A stretch of 64,000 nt of DNA from Flavobacterium flavigenum (GCF_027111255.2 NZ_CP114285.2:2666001-2730000), one strand, 5' to 3'; numbered from the stretch's first letter, positions 34,062-44,226 are shown. A program made the numbers and translations. The notes: a model not told the origin generated them from the sequence alone.

Positions 34062-34090
34062 ATTTTTTTTTTTGACTTTTTAAAACAAGA

Positions 34091-34687
34091 TCAATGTTTT
34101 GGAAATGCTCTTTTATTAAAAACAAGCAAAATACCTACACCTGTAGAAATGGCTACATCGGCAACATTAAAAATAGCATTAAAAAACTCAAATCGCTTTC
34201 CTCCAAAAAAAGGTATCCAATTAGGCAAATCACCTTTCCAGATGGGAAAATAAAACATGTCTACCACTAAACCATGAAACCAGGTACCATAAGGCTCAGG
34301 AGAAAAAGGAGTCGCTAAATTGTTATAACTGCTGTCAAAAATAACACCATAAAAAACAGAATCCAGAATATTTCCCGCTGCTCCTGCAAAAATAAGTGCA
34401 ATGGCCACAACTAAATAAGTCGACGCATGTTTTTTTACAGAATCGTATAACCAGTATCCAATCCCGAAAACGGCAAAAATCCTAAATACAGTCAAAATTA
34501 ATTTCCCGTATTCACCAGGTATTTTAGTACCCCATGCCATCCCTTCATTTTCTATGAAATGTATTTTAAACCAATTGAAAATTGTAACCTCTTCACCTAA
34601 AATAAAATTTGTTTTTACATAGATTTTAGAAACCTGATCAATTAATAATATTATAAATATAAGGAGATATGCTTTTCTTAATGACAT
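34091..34687 (-). CDS. lspA: Lipoprotein signal peptidase (signal peptidase II)
   Basis: The 198-residue protein has four membrane helices (about 8-24, 65-83, 92-110, 170-190). The two catalytic Asp residues lie in the family boxes GAAGNILDSVFYG and FNVADVAISTG, and VVDMFYFP also matches. It cuts the signal peptide of diacylglyceryl prolipoproteins at the lipobox Cys in the inner membrane. It is somewhat longer than E. coli LspA (164) because of an extended periplasmic loop (about 115-165), usual in Bacteroidota. It follows the DksA-like gene and ileS on the same strand. Confidence 0.93.
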   Translation of the reverse strand: MSLRKAYLLIFIILLIDQVSKIYVKTNFILGEEVTIFNWFKIHFIENEGMAWGTKIPGEYGKLILTVFRIFAVFGIGYWLYDSVKKHASTYLVVAIALIFAGAAGNILDSVFYGVIFDSSYNNLATPFSPEPYGTWFHGLVVDMFYFPIWKGDLPNWIPFFGGKRFEFFNAIFNVADVAISTGVGILLVFNKRAFPKH

Positions 34688-34775
34688 GTTGTGAATTTTA
34701 ATGTTGGCAAAAGTAACAATTAAATCAAAAAAAACGCCCCTGATGGAGCGTTAATTGTTTTGTAATTTGAGATGA

Positions 34776-35156
34776 TTATCGTTGCAGGTTTTTAGCTTCG
34801 ATACTCATTGTTGCATGAGGCACGATTTTAAGTCTTTCTTTTCCAATTAATTTACCTGTTACTTTACAGATACCGTATGTTTTATTTTCAACACGGAATA
34901 AGGCATTTTTTAAGTCACGAATGAATTTCTCTTGTCTGATAGCCAACTGAGAGTTTGCTTCTTTTGACATGGTCTCACTACCTTCTTCAAAAGCTTTAAA
35001 TGTTGGAGAAGTATCGTCAGTTCCGTTATTCAAATCGTTCATATAGGCACTTTTGATCAAATCAAGATCTTCTTGTGCTTTTTTAATTTTTGCCTGGATT
35101 ATTTCTTTGAACTCTGCTAAATCTGCATCAGAGTATCTTGTAATTTCATCTATCAT
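34776..35156 (-). CDS. DksA/TraR-like protein with an incomplete zinc finger
   Basis: The 126-residue protein has an N-terminal coiled-coil hairpin (about 8-90, Lys/Glu-rich, with the acidic loop NNGTDDTSPTF) and a C-terminal segment YGICKVTGKLIGKERLKIVP like the DksA zinc finger. Only one Cys remains; normal DksA has four (C4), as in YGxCxxCG and CxxC. The overall layout is still DksA: coiled coil that enters the RNA polymerase secondary channel plus a small globular end. It starts eight bases after the ileS stop, so it is co-transcribed with ileS and probably lspA. Confidence 0.8.
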   Translation of the reverse strand: MIDEITRYSDADLAEFKEIIQAKIKKAQEDLDLIKSAYMNDLNNGTDDTSPTFKAFEEGSETMSKEANSQLAIRQEKFIRDLKNALFRVENKTYGICKVTGKLIGKERLKIVPHATMSIEAKNLQR

Positions 35157-35164
35157 TTTAATAC

Positions 35165-38100
35165 CTATTTTGAAATTAATATCATTGTTCTAATGTCATC
35201 AAACTCAATTTCTGTGCCGTTTTCTAAAGCGTCAGCAAAAACCAGTTCGTATGTTAATGTTTCAGATTTAATATAATCTGCGTTTTTTGAAACAGCTTCT
35301 TCTAAAATACTGTCTCTTTTTATTTGTACTTTGATCTTATCAGTAACTTCAAATCCTGAATCTTTACGGATATTCTGAATTCTGTTTACTAATTCTCTCG
35401 CGATACCTTCATTTTTCAACTCTTCAGATATTGTGATGTCAAGCGCGACTGTAATTCCGTTTGAATTTGCAACCAGCCATCCTTCGATATCCTGCGATGT
35501 TATTTCGACGTCTTCTAAGGATAAAGTTACATTATTTCCTGCAATAACAATATCCAGCGTTCCCTGCTTGTCCAGCTGATTGATCTGCCCTGCAGAAAAA
35601 CCTTGTATCTCCTTAGAAATCAACCCTATATCTTTACCAAAACGTGGCCCTAATGCTTTAAAATTAGGTTTGATTTGTTTTACTAAAATACCTGAAGCAT
35701 CATCTAAAAGTTCAATTTCTTTTACATTTACCTCCGCTTTTACCAAGTCAGAAATCGCCTCTATTTCAGCACGCTGTTTCTCGTCAAGTACCGGAATCAT
35801 TACCTTTTGCAGCGGTTGACGTACTTTTATCATCTCTTTTTTACGTAGTGATAAAACCAAAGACGAGATGGTTTGCGCCTTCTGCATTTTGCTTTCCAAC
35901 GTTTTATTAACAAAGTTTTCGACAAATTTTGGGAATTCAGCCAAGTGAACACTAGCAAAATCCTCGGTTCCCGTCGACGCAGTTAAATCCCGATACAATT
36001 TATCCATAAAAAATGGAGCAACCGGAGCGCTTAATTTACTGATGGTAAGCAAACAAGTATAAAGCGTTTGGTAAGCAGCGATTTTATCTTTAGCATATTC
36101 TCCTTTCCAAAAACGACGACGGCATAAACGAACGTACCAGTTACTTAAGTTTTCCTGAACGAAATCAGAAATAGCTCTTGTAGCTTTTGTTGGCTCATAA
36201 TCCTCATAACATTCATCAACAAATTTTATTAATGTATGTAATTCAGAAATAATCCACTGGTCGATTTCCGGTCTTTCGTTTAACGGAATTTCCGCTTCTG
36301 CATATTTAAATCCATCGATATTAGCATATAACGAGAAGAACGAATACGTGTTGTACAGTGTACCGAAGAATTTACGGCGAACCTCAGCAATTCCTTCGAT
36401 ATCAAACTTCAGGTTATCCCACGGATTTGCATTAGAAATCATATACCAGCGCGTAGCATCGGGACCGTATTCTGCGATTGTTTCAAAAGGATCTGTTGCA
36501 TTCCCTAGACGTTTAGACATTTTCTGTCCGTTTTTGTCTAACACCAAACCGTTTGAAACAACATTTTTGTAGGCTACTTTATCAAAAACCAAAGTTCCGA
36601 TCGCGTGTAAGGTATAAAACCATCCACGAGTCTGATCTACTCCTTCTGCAATAAAATTAGCCGGAAAATCTTTATTCTCATCAATTTTGTCTTTATTTTC
36701 AAATGGATAATGCCATTGTGCATAAGGCATTGCTCCAGAATCAAACCAAACGTCGATTAGATCACTTTCGCGCTTCATTGGTTTTCCAGAAGCAGAAACT
36801 AAAGTAATTTCATCCACAACATTCTTGTGCAAATCAATTAAATCATAATTGGATTCAGACATGTTTCCGATTTCAAAACCTTTAAACGGATTTTCTTTTT
36901 GAAAACCAGCTTCGATAGATTTCTCGATCGCATTGTACAATTCTTCAACAGAACCAATAAGAACTTCTTCTTTTTTATCTTCAGTTCTCCAAATTGGCAA
37001 CGGAATTCCCCAATATCTAGAACGAGATAAGTTCCAGTCGTTGGCATTTTTAAGCCAATTTCCAAAACGTCCTTCACCAGTAGACTTAGGTTTCCAATTG
37101 ATAGTTTCGTTCAGGTCGAACATTCTATCTTTTACATCGGTTACTTTAATAAACCATGAATCTAGTGGATAATATAATAACGGCTCATCAGTTCTCCAAC
37201 TGTGTGGATAACTATGTACGTATTTTTCAACCTTAAAGGCTTTATTTTCTTCTTTTAATCGAATAGCGATTTCAACATCTACAGATTTCTCCGGAGCTTG
37301 TCCTGCATCGTAATATTCGTTTTTCACGTATTTACCAGCCAAATCACCTAAATGAGAAGTGAATTTTCCTTGTAAATCTACTAATGGAACTGCATTTCCA
37401 TCTTCATCCAAAACCAACATTGGCGGAACTTCAGGTTTTGCTTCTTTTGCTACTTTAGCATCATCTGCACCAAAAGTCGGCGCTGTATGAACTACTCCTG
37501 TTCCATCTTCAGTTGTAACGAAATCACCTGAAATTACTCTGAATGCATTTTCAGCATTTTCGTATGGTAATACATAAGGCAACAATTGCTCGTAACGGAT
37601 TTCTACTAAATCAGCTCCTTTTGCTTCGGTTAAGATTTTATACGGAAGTTTTTTGTCGCCATTTTTCACGTTGTCAAAATCAGCATCATCTTCACTTAAG
37701 AAAAATCCTTTTCCGAATTGTTTTCCAACTAAGTTTTTGGCCAAAACAACATTGATTGGCTCAAAAGTATATTGATTGAACGTTTTTACTAAAACATAAT
37801 CGATTTTTAGCCCAACTGTCAAAGCTGTATTTGATGGAAGTGTCCAAGGAGTTGTCGTCCAGGCTAAAATGTGGATATCACCAAAACCTTGTAAAAATGA
37901 AGGCAACGTTTCCGGCAATGTTTTAAACTGTGCCACAATTGTAGTATCCGTAACATCACGGTAAGCGCCCGGCTGATTTACTTCGTGAGAAGACAATCCA
38001 GTTCCGGCTTTTGGAGAATATGGCTGAATGGTATATCCTTTGTACAACAAACCTTTATCGTAGATTTGTTTCAAAAGCCACCAAACCGATTCCATGTATT

Positions 38101-38566
38101 TTGGTTTATAAGTCACATACGGATCTTCCATATCAACCCAATATCCCATTTTTTCGGTCAAATCATTCCATACGTCTGTATAACGCATAACGGTTTTTTT
38201 ACACGCTTCGTTATATTCTTCGATTGAAATCGTTTTACCAATATCTTCTTTTGTAATTCCTAATTCTTTCTCAGTACCCAATTCTACAGGCAAGCCGTGA
38301 GTATCCCATCCGGCTTTTCTTTTAACCTGAAAACCTTTTTGAGTTTTATATCTGCAAAAAATATCTTTAATCGCACGCGCCATTACGTGGTGAATTCCTG
38401 GTAATCCGTTTGCTGAAGGCGGACCTTCAAAAAACACATAAGGCTCAGCACCTTCGCGGGTTGTTACACTCTTTTCAAATATATTTTCTTTCTTCCAAAA
38501 ATCAAGAACTTCAGACGCTACGGTTGGCAAGTCAAGTCCTTTGTATTCAGTAAATTTTGTACTCAT
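35165..38566 (-). CDS. ileS: Isoleucyl-tRNA synthetase with GIHH in place of HIGH
   Basis: The 1133-residue class I synthetase attaches isoleucine to tRNA-Ile. N-terminal motif region PPSANGLPGIHH (49-60) aligns with PPYANGxxHIGH, so the catalytic HxGH is changed to G57-I-H59-H60. The KMSKR motif is at about 682-686. The CP1 editing domain (about 200-420, with the TWTTTPWTLPSNTAL-like signature AWTTTPWTLPSN) is present. Anticodon-binding and C-terminal domains complete a type 2 (eukaryote-like) length. It is the first gene of the ileS-dksA-lspA group. A TACTTTCG box at 38591-38598 (minus strand) is a possible promoter. Confidence 0.95.
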   Translation of the reverse strand: MSTKFTEYKGLDLPTVASEVLDFWKKENIFEKSVTTREGAEPYVFFEGPPSANGLPGIHHVMARAIKDIFCRYKTQKGFQVKRKAGWDTHGLPVELGTEKELGITKEDIGKTISIEEYNEACKKTVMRYTDVWNDLTEKMGYWVDMEDPYVTYKPKYMESVWWLLKQIYDKGLLYKGYTIQPYSPKAGTGLSSHEVNQPGAYRDVTDTTIVAQFKTLPETLPSFLQGFGDIHILAWTTTPWTLPSNTALTVGLKIDYVLVKTFNQYTFEPINVVLAKNLVGKQFGKGFFLSEDDADFDNVKNGDKKLPYKILTEAKGADLVEIRYEQLLPYVLPYENAENAFRVISGDFVTTEDGTGVVHTAPTFGADDAKVAKEAKPEVPPMLVLDEDGNAVPLVDLQGKFTSHLGDLAGKYVKNEYYDAGQAPEKSVDVEIAIRLKEENKAFKVEKYVHSYPHSWRTDEPLLYYPLDSWFIKVTDVKDRMFDLNETINWKPKSTGEGRFGNWLKNANDWNLSRSRYWGIPLPIWRTEDKKEEVLIGSVEELYNAIEKSIEAGFQKENPFKGFEIGNMSESNYDLIDLHKNVVDEITLVSASGKPMKRESDLIDVWFDSGAMPYAQWHYPFENKDKIDENKDFPANFIAEGVDQTRGWFYTLHAIGTLVFDKVAYKNVVSNGLVLDKNGQKMSKRLGNATDPFETIAEYGPDATRWYMISNANPWDNLKFDIEGIAEVRRKFFGTLYNTYSFFSLYANIDGFKYAEAEIPLNERPEIDQWIISELHTLIKFVDECYEDYEPTKATRAISDFVQENLSNWYVRLCRRRFWKGEYAKDKIAAYQTLYTCLLTISKLSAPVAPFFMDKLYRDLTASTGTEDFASVHLAEFPKFVENFVNKTLESKMQKAQTISSLVLSLRKKEMIKVRQPLQKVMIPVLDEKQRAEIEAISDLVKAEVNVKEIELLDDASGILVKQIKPNFKALGPRFGKDIGLISKEIQGFSAGQINQLDKQGTLDIVIAGNNVTLSLEDVEITSQDIEGWLVANSNGITVALDITISEELKNEGIARELVNRIQNIRKDSGFEVTDKIKVQIKRDSILEEAVSKNADYIKSETLTYELVFADALENGTEIEFDDIRTMILISK

Positions 38567-38844
38567 TTTATCCTTTTCTTAAACGAGGTGCGAAAGTAAG
38601 GAATTTTGAGGAAACATAAAAGAGAATAAAATTAAAGGATAAAGTTGAATTAATCGAAAGCTAGGAACTGTATTAATTCACATAAAAAAACAAAAACTTT
38701 CATTATCAGATATTTAAAAATACATTTTTAAAGAACTTTTACAAATGAGAAAATAATCATGTTAAAAAAACAACACTTCTGCAGTTTTCCTTTTAATTTG
38801 TAAGATTTATTATTGTAAATTCGCGCAAATCTTAAAAATTATAT

Positions 38845-39464
38845 ATGAAAACAAAATTACTTATTTTATCATTATTTTCAGCAGGTTTGGTACAAAGCCA
38901 GAACCTTTTACAAAACGGTAGTTTTGAGCAATTTACAGGCAATTCTCCCGATTCATGGATCATACAATTTGGTTCTACCTCAAATGAAGAAATAATTAAA
39001 AATGAGGGAAACTCAAGCTTCAAAGGAATGACTTTAGGAGATTCGGACCTGATATGATAACTAAGGAGTTTGGAGTATGGAAAACTGTTACTTATGATTT
39101 TAAGATAGCAATGTTTCTAACACCAACTACATCTGTGACAATGGCAGTTAATTTTGTTGCAGGATCAATGATGGATGGTGCTGTGATATACTTTGATAAT
39201 GTTGTTATTGCGAAAAAAAGCACTTTAGGAATTGCTGATTTTAACAAAAAAGCTAATCCAATTGAAGATGTATCTGAAGATGTAATAAAATTAGCTAATG
39301 ATTTTAAAAATTCTTCTTACACCGTATATTCTTTAGACGGAAAAGCAGTTAAAAAATCCATCAATAACTCATCTGACATTATTGAAATTTCAGGATTAAC
39401 CAAAGGCGTTTATCTTTTAAAATTGAATACTATAAGTACTTCGGTTAAATTCATAAAAAAATAA
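38845..39464 (+). pseudogene. T9SS-exported carbohydrate-binding-like protein, probably broken
   Basis: Two overlapping frames look like the ends of one gene. The first (38845-39057, 70 residues) has a signal peptide (MKTKLLILSLFSAGLVQSQ) and the start of a beta-sandwich module (NLLQNGSFEQFTGNSPDSW). The second (39054-39464, 136 residues) has the end of such a module (WKTVTYDFKI, VIYFDNVVI) and a C-terminal type A sorting domain (YTVYSLDGKAVKKS, GVYLLKL, VKFIKK). They overlap by ATGA at 39054. A frameshift plus an internal deletion at about 39050 best explains the arrangement. If both were made separately, the second could not be exported, lacking a signal peptide. Confidence 0.6.
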
Positions 39465-39481
39465 CGCGTTATTCTCTAAAT

Positions 39482-39525
39482 AAAAAAGGATTGAATCTGA
39501 AAAAATGTAGATTCAATCCTTTTTT
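39482..39525 (+). terminator. Terminator after the T9SS gene
   Basis: A 17-bp perfect stem (aaaaaaggattgaatct with agattcaatcctttttt) and a 10-base loop follow the stop; the T-run continues. It can also serve recO, which ends at 39559 on the other strand. Confidence 0.85.
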
Positions 39526-39558
39526 TATTTTAATTTCCTGCAAGACAAAGAGGCCGGT

Positions 39559-40272
39559 TTATGCAAAGATTTCTTTTAGTATTTCTAATGATTTGGGTTT
39601 TTTAAACCCATCTAAATGGAAACTGTAATAATCAATCAAAATCTTTAGTAACAGCTGTCTTTCTATTACATGAAAAATTTTCTCATCGTTATCAAATTTT
39701 AAACCAAGTAGTTTTTTTAGCAAACTTGTTTCGTGTTCAGTCAGGGAGTCTGATCCTTTAAAAAGAGTAAAAACACCATTATTCATTTCAAAATGAGGCA
39801 AATCAATTTCTGAAACATCCGGATAAAAACCCAGATATTTTGTAGTTTCCAACATTAAAATTAAATGAAAATTAGAAATTTCATCATGATGATCGAGCCA
39901 TTTCAGTGCAGTCTCTAAAAAAACAAACAATGATTCATTCTTTTCTTCTTCCTGTATTGAATAATGCAAAATTTCAGAAAGAAACATTACCATTGTACTT
40001 TTTACAAGATCTGTATGAATACTTTGAAAAGGAACTGCTGTTTTGATTTCTTTGAAATTTTCCAAACTTCCTTTATTTTTATGAACGGCTTCTATTTCGA
40101 GAATAGACAGAGGTTGAAAATAGGCAATTTTCTGGCTTGCTTTGCGACTAGAAAAAGCGTCACGCACAAAATAAGATTTCAGTCCGTTTGAAAGTGTAAA
40201 GCATTTTACGATCAGGCTTTTTTCCTGAATTTTTAGAGATGAAATTACTATGGCTTTGGTTTTAACTAACAA
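39559..40272 (-). CDS. recO: DNA repair protein RecO
   Basis: The 237-residue protein has the RecO OB-fold start (VKTKAIVISSLKIQEKSLIVKCFT), the basic region YFVRDAFSSRKASQKIAYF and an alpha-helical remainder. It lacks the zinc-binding Cys cluster of some RecO proteins. RecO helps RecR load RecA on single-stranded DNA coated with SSB. It lies 73 bases downstream of porZ on the same strand; this adjacency is common in Bacteroidota. Confidence 0.9.
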   Translation of the reverse strand: MLVKTKAIVISSLKIQEKSLIVKCFTLSNGLKSYFVRDAFSSRKASQKIAYFQPLSILEIEAVHKNKGSLENFKEIKTAVPFQSIHTDLVKSTMVMFLSEILHYSIQEEEKNESLFVFLETALKWLDHHDEISNFHLILMLETTKYLGFYPDVSEIDLPHFEMNNGVFTLFKGSDSLTEHETSLLKKLLGLKFDNDEKIFHVIERQLLLKILIDYYSFHLDGFKKPKSLEILKEIFA

Positions 40273-40345
40273 TTTATATTTTAGATTTTAGATTTTTTGA
40301 CTCCTAAAATTTTATAGTAAATATTTTGAAAACTGAATACCGAAA

Positions 40346-42631
40346 CTACCGAATTATCATCACTTTTTTGACTTTTGTTTCGCTTCCATCCTGTGCGGAA
40401 ACAAAAACCATGTATACGCCAGATGCTACTTTATACTTTCCAAAAGCAGTGGTATCCCATTCTATCGTTCCTCCTTCTGAAATAGTTTCATAAACCAGAT
40501 TACCTTCAATATCAGTAATTTTAATATTGGCTTTATCAATTAAACCTGCAACTTTTACAGTTCCTGAATAAGAAGGACGAACAGGATTTGGATAAATATA
40601 TACATTGTTCAGATTTTCATTAGCTTCTGTAGCTGATCCTTTAAAAGAAATCATTCCTTTGGTTGTGGCAATAAAAACCTCACCTGTTTTACTATTTATT
40701 TTTATATCGTTAATAACATTAGTTGGTAAAGGTGAATTGTTTATTGTAAAATGATATTTTGTTTCCTGACCGTTTTGTGACACCATAAAAACACCAGAAT
40801 CTGCTGTCCCTATCCATTTATTATTAGATCCGTCTACTGCTATCGCAGTTATAGATTGTTCATATAATAATTCTTGTGCCAAACCATCTTCTAAGATTAT
40901 TATAGGCTTTGTGGTTAATTGATTTTCAGTCTGAAAATTATTCACATTCGACAAAATCCTTAGTCCTCTGTTTGTTCCAATCCATAACTGATTTTTAGCA
41001 TCAATTGCTAAAACGTTAGCTTGTGTTGATGGCAGATTTCCGGAATCTACACCATAATTTATTTTCTTAAATGTATTAGTACTTTCATTAAAACCAACAA
41101 CTCCTTCACTATTCATTGAAATCCATTTAGTTCCATTTTTATCAATAATCAAATCAGTATAACTGGCATCTTCCGGCTTTGACAAAATAGTTTTCATAGA
41201 AACACTTTGCCATTGTCCATTTGCTTTCAATACTTTCAATCCGTTTTCAATCATATTATTTGTAATCCAAAGATTTCCTGATTTATCAAAAGCTGATCCA
41301 TTGATACGGACATCAATATAAGTAGGCCCCACAAAAGTTAAGGTTTCTAAACCACTATTTTTTTCATTATACAAAACCGATGGTTCGTTGTTTTCGATTT
41401 TTAGCAATCCCGAAAAATAAGAACTGGCATATACCTGATTTTCATCATTTGGATTAATCAGTATGTTTACAATTGATTTTGCTTCCAATACTTTTTCGTA
41501 GGGAATATTAAGCCATTTTTTTTCTCTTAAGGTACTAACACCATAAGTATCCAGAGGATATGGATTCATTGTAGAGTTATAATCTCCATAAACAGCCCAA
41601 AGCACATTTGGATTAACATCTAGAGCAAAAATGTTATTTCTTAGAGGACCATCAGGAATGTTATTCTCAAAAGCTGTAGAAACTGAAAGTGAAGAACTAA
41701 ATAAACCGTTTGCTTTTGTTCCGATATAAATAACATCTCCCAATGAAGCTGCACAAGTAAAACTTAAATTGCCATTTAAAACCTGTGTATTGATAATCTG
41801 CCGATTAAGAATCATTTGATTATTATAAACATAAATAGAATTTGGAGTTGTAACAAACAATTTATGATCAACTGCACGCATATCTGTAGAATATTCCGGA
41901 AGCTGAGAAAAACCAATAAAAATATTTGAATTGTAACGATGAATATAACCTCCCGAATTAATTGCAACAAGTTCTGAATCTAAAGGTTCAACGCTCGACC
42001 AATCACCTGGGTTTACCACTGACCATTGATTATAATCTATTAGATTAGTATTGTTACTACGTGCCCGCCTTATTCCATTTGAAGTTGCAGCATAAATAAA
42101 GTCATTAAATAAAGCCGTTTGCCTCACACTAATTTCGGATCCAGCATCACCAATAAAGTAAGTATCGCCAAACTGTGAAGTAGTTAAATTAAACTGGACA
42201 ATTCCGAAATCACAGGAAACATAAATCAATCCGTTGTACTCCATAAAATGATTGATTTTTTTTATACCTGAAGGCAATTGTTTATTAATTATGTCTACGA
42301 TTTTTAACATACTACCGTCTTTTTCATTGATAACGATCATCAAACCATTTTCATAACCTAGTAAGGTTTTTTTAAAGGTTTCACTATGATAAATTGATGA
42401 TATCGTTTGCCCTGAAAGACCGTCAATAGTTGTTAGCGTTTTAATGCTATTTGTTACCGGATCTTTAAAAAATAAAGCATTTTCTGAAGCTGAAATAACA
42501 GTTGCTCCTGCAACAGAAACATCTTTAATTTCATTGTAGGAAAAATAACCTTCCCAGGATAAGTTATTCTGCGAAAAGCTGTTTTGCAGAATCATTATAA
42601 ATAAAAAATATAAAAATCTTTTTTTCATCAT
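40346..42631 (-). CDS. porZ: PorZ, type IX secretion attachment-complex beta-propeller protein
   Basis: The 761-residue protein starts with a signal peptide (ends NSFSQ). Residues 22-660 form two seven-bladed propellers of the two-component-regulator type, with repeated blades such as DGLSGQTISSIYHSE, NKWIGTADSGVFMV and NQLWIGTNRGLRIL. The C-terminal 85 residues are a T9SS type A domain (NVYIYPNPVRPSYSG ... VKKVMIIR). PorZ is a surface component that delivers anionic LPS to sortase PorU. The adjacency to recO and the full domain set support porZ over a generic propeller protein. Confidence 0.82.
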   Translation of the reverse strand: MMKKRFLYFLFIMILQNSFSQNNLSWEGYFSYNEIKDVSVAGATVISASENALFFKDPVTNSIKTLTTIDGLSGQTISSIYHSETFKKTLLGYENGLMIVINEKDGSMLKIVDIINKQLPSGIKKINHFMEYNGLIYVSCDFGIVQFNLTTSQFGDTYFIGDAGSEISVRQTALFNDFIYAATSNGIRRARSNNTNLIDYNQWSVVNPGDWSSVEPLDSELVAINSGGYIHRYNSNIFIGFSQLPEYSTDMRAVDHKLFVTTPNSIYVYNNQMILNRQIINTQVLNGNLSFTCAASLGDVIYIGTKANGLFSSSLSVSTAFENNIPDGPLRNNIFALDVNPNVLWAVYGDYNSTMNPYPLDTYGVSTLREKKWLNIPYEKVLEAKSIVNILINPNDENQVYASSYFSGLLKIENNEPSVLYNEKNSGLETLTFVGPTYIDVRINGSAFDKSGNLWITNNMIENGLKVLKANGQWQSVSMKTILSKPEDASYTDLIIDKNGTKWISMNSEGVVGFNESTNTFKKINYGVDSGNLPSTQANVLAIDAKNQLWIGTNRGLRILSNVNNFQTENQLTTKPIIILEDGLAQELLYEQSITAIAVDGSNNKWIGTADSGVFMVSQNGQETKYHFTINNSPLPTNVINDIKINSKTGEVFIATTKGMISFKGSATEANENLNNVYIYPNPVRPSYSGTVKVAGLIDKANIKITDIEGNLVYETISEGGTIEWDTTAFGKYKVASGVYMVFVSAQDGSETKVKKVMIIR

Positions 42632-42733
42632 TTGGACTATTCAGAGTCACAAATATAATACAAACTAGAGTATTTGATTTTTGTTGTTTTTTAAAAATCT
42701 ATTTCAAATATATTAGAAGATTTTTTAAAACTT

Positions 42734-42777
42734 AAGAATGCCTTCATTTTATAAAAAAATAAAATGAAGGCATTCTT
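42734..42777 (-). terminator. Terminator of gdhA
   Basis: A 19-bp perfect stem (aagaatgccttcattttat with ataaaatgaaggcattctt) and a 6-base loop lie 17 bases after the gdhA stop on the minus strand. The T tract after it is short. Confidence 0.7.
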
Positions 42778-42794
42778 TAAAATCCAAATAAAAG

Positions 42795-44141
42795 TTATAC
42801 TACTCCCTGAGCAAGCATCGCATCTGCAACTTTAACAAAGCCGGCAATGTTAGCTCCTTTTACGTAGTTTACATACCCATCTTCTTCAGCACCGTATTTT
42901 TTACACTGGTTGTGAATTCCGACCATTATTTCTTTTAGTCTCAAATCTACTTCTTCGCTTGTCCAATTTAGACGAATAGAATTTTGGGTCATTTCTAATC
43001 CGGATGCAGCAACCCCGCCTGCATTAGCCGCTTTTCCTGGAGCAAAAAGCACTTTGTTATCTAAGAACAATTTAATTGCATCTAATGTAGAAGGCATATT
43101 TGCAGCCTCAGTTACACACAAAACACCATTATCAATAAGTTTCTGAGCATCTTCGCCGTTCAATTCATTTTGGGTGGCACATGGAATTGCAATATCTACT
43201 TTTACTTCCCACGGACTTTTTCCTTTATGGAAAATAGCATTTGGATATTTCTCTAAATATCTTTCTGCCCTGTTGTCTCCAGTTGCGCGCATTTCCAGCA
43301 TATGATCAATTTTTTCTCCAGAAATCCCTTCTTCATCATAAATATAACCGTCAGGACCAGAAATCGTAACTACTTTTCCTCCAAGTTCATTTACTTTTAA
43401 AGCAACGCCCCAGGCAACATTTCCAAACCCTGAAATAGACACTATTTTTCCTTTTATTTCGTGACCAATAGTACGAAGCATTTGATCCGTAAAATATACT
43501 ACTCCATAACCTGTAGCTTCTGGTCTGATTAATGATCCTCCATAAGCCAGGCCTTTTCCAGTCAAAACACCAGTAAATTCATTTCTGATTCTTTTATACT
43601 GACCAAATAAGTATCCTATTTCCCTGGCGCCAACACCAATATCACCTGCAGGAACATCCAGGTCAGGGCCGATATGCCGGCATAATTCTGTCATGAATGA
43701 TTGACAGAAACGCATAATTTCACCATCAGATTTTCCTTCAGGATCAAAATCTGAACCTCCTTTTCCTCCTCCCATTGGCAAAGTTGTCAGACTATTTTTA
43801 AAAACCTGCTCAAAAGCCAAAAATTTCAAAACTGAAAGATTTACTGTGTGATGAAATCTGATTCCGCCTTTATAAGGACCAATTGCAGAATTCATCTGAA
43901 TTCGAAAACCTCTGTTTACAATAATTTCCCCCTTATCATCTACCCATGGAACTCTAAAAATTATAGATCGTTCGGGTTCTGCTATTCTAAGAAGTAAGTT
44001 TTTTCCATCGTATTTTTTTTGTTCAGCTATAAACGGAATTACTGTTTCTGCGAACTCTCTGACGGCCTGAAGAAATTCAGGTTCATTTGGATTTTTTGAC
44101 TCTACAAGAGCCATAAACTCATTTATTTTTTGCTTCATCAT
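42795..44141 (-). CDS. gdhA: NADP-specific glutamate dehydrogenase
   Basis: The 448-residue enzyme has the catalytic Lys in PMGGGKGGSDFDPEGKSD (about 122-139), PAGDIGVGAREIGYLFGQY, and the dinucleotide-binding SISGFGNVAWG (about 236-246). The length matches hexameric NADP-type GDH (about 447). It makes glutamate from 2-oxoglutarate and ammonia. It is monocistronic; a TACCTTTG box (minus strand, 44227-44234) gives a leader of about 85 bases. Confidence 0.95.
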   Translation of the reverse strand: MMKQKINEFMALVESKNPNEPEFLQAVREFAETVIPFIAEQKKYDGKNLLLRIAEPERSIIFRVPWVDDKGEIIVNRGFRIQMNSAIGPYKGGIRFHHTVNLSVLKFLAFEQVFKNSLTTLPMGGGKGGSDFDPEGKSDGEIMRFCQSFMTELCRHIGPDLDVPAGDIGVGAREIGYLFGQYKRIRNEFTGVLTGKGLAYGGSLIRPEATGYGVVYFTDQMLRTIGHEIKGKIVSISGFGNVAWGVALKVNELGGKVVTISGPDGYIYDEEGISGEKIDHMLEMRATGDNRAERYLEKYPNAIFHKGKSPWEVKVDIAIPCATQNELNGEDAQKLIDNGVLCVTEAANMPSTLDAIKLFLDNKVLFAPGKAANAGGVAASGLEMTQNSIRLNWTSEEVDLRLKEIMVGIHNQCKKYGAEEDGYVNYVKGANIAGFVKVADAMLAQGVV

Positions 44142-44226
44142 TTTGAAATAAATTACGCTTACAAATCATTTATTTGTACAATTAAATAAGAAAACATCAT
44201 TAAGAAAACGTTTTCGTTATTCATAA

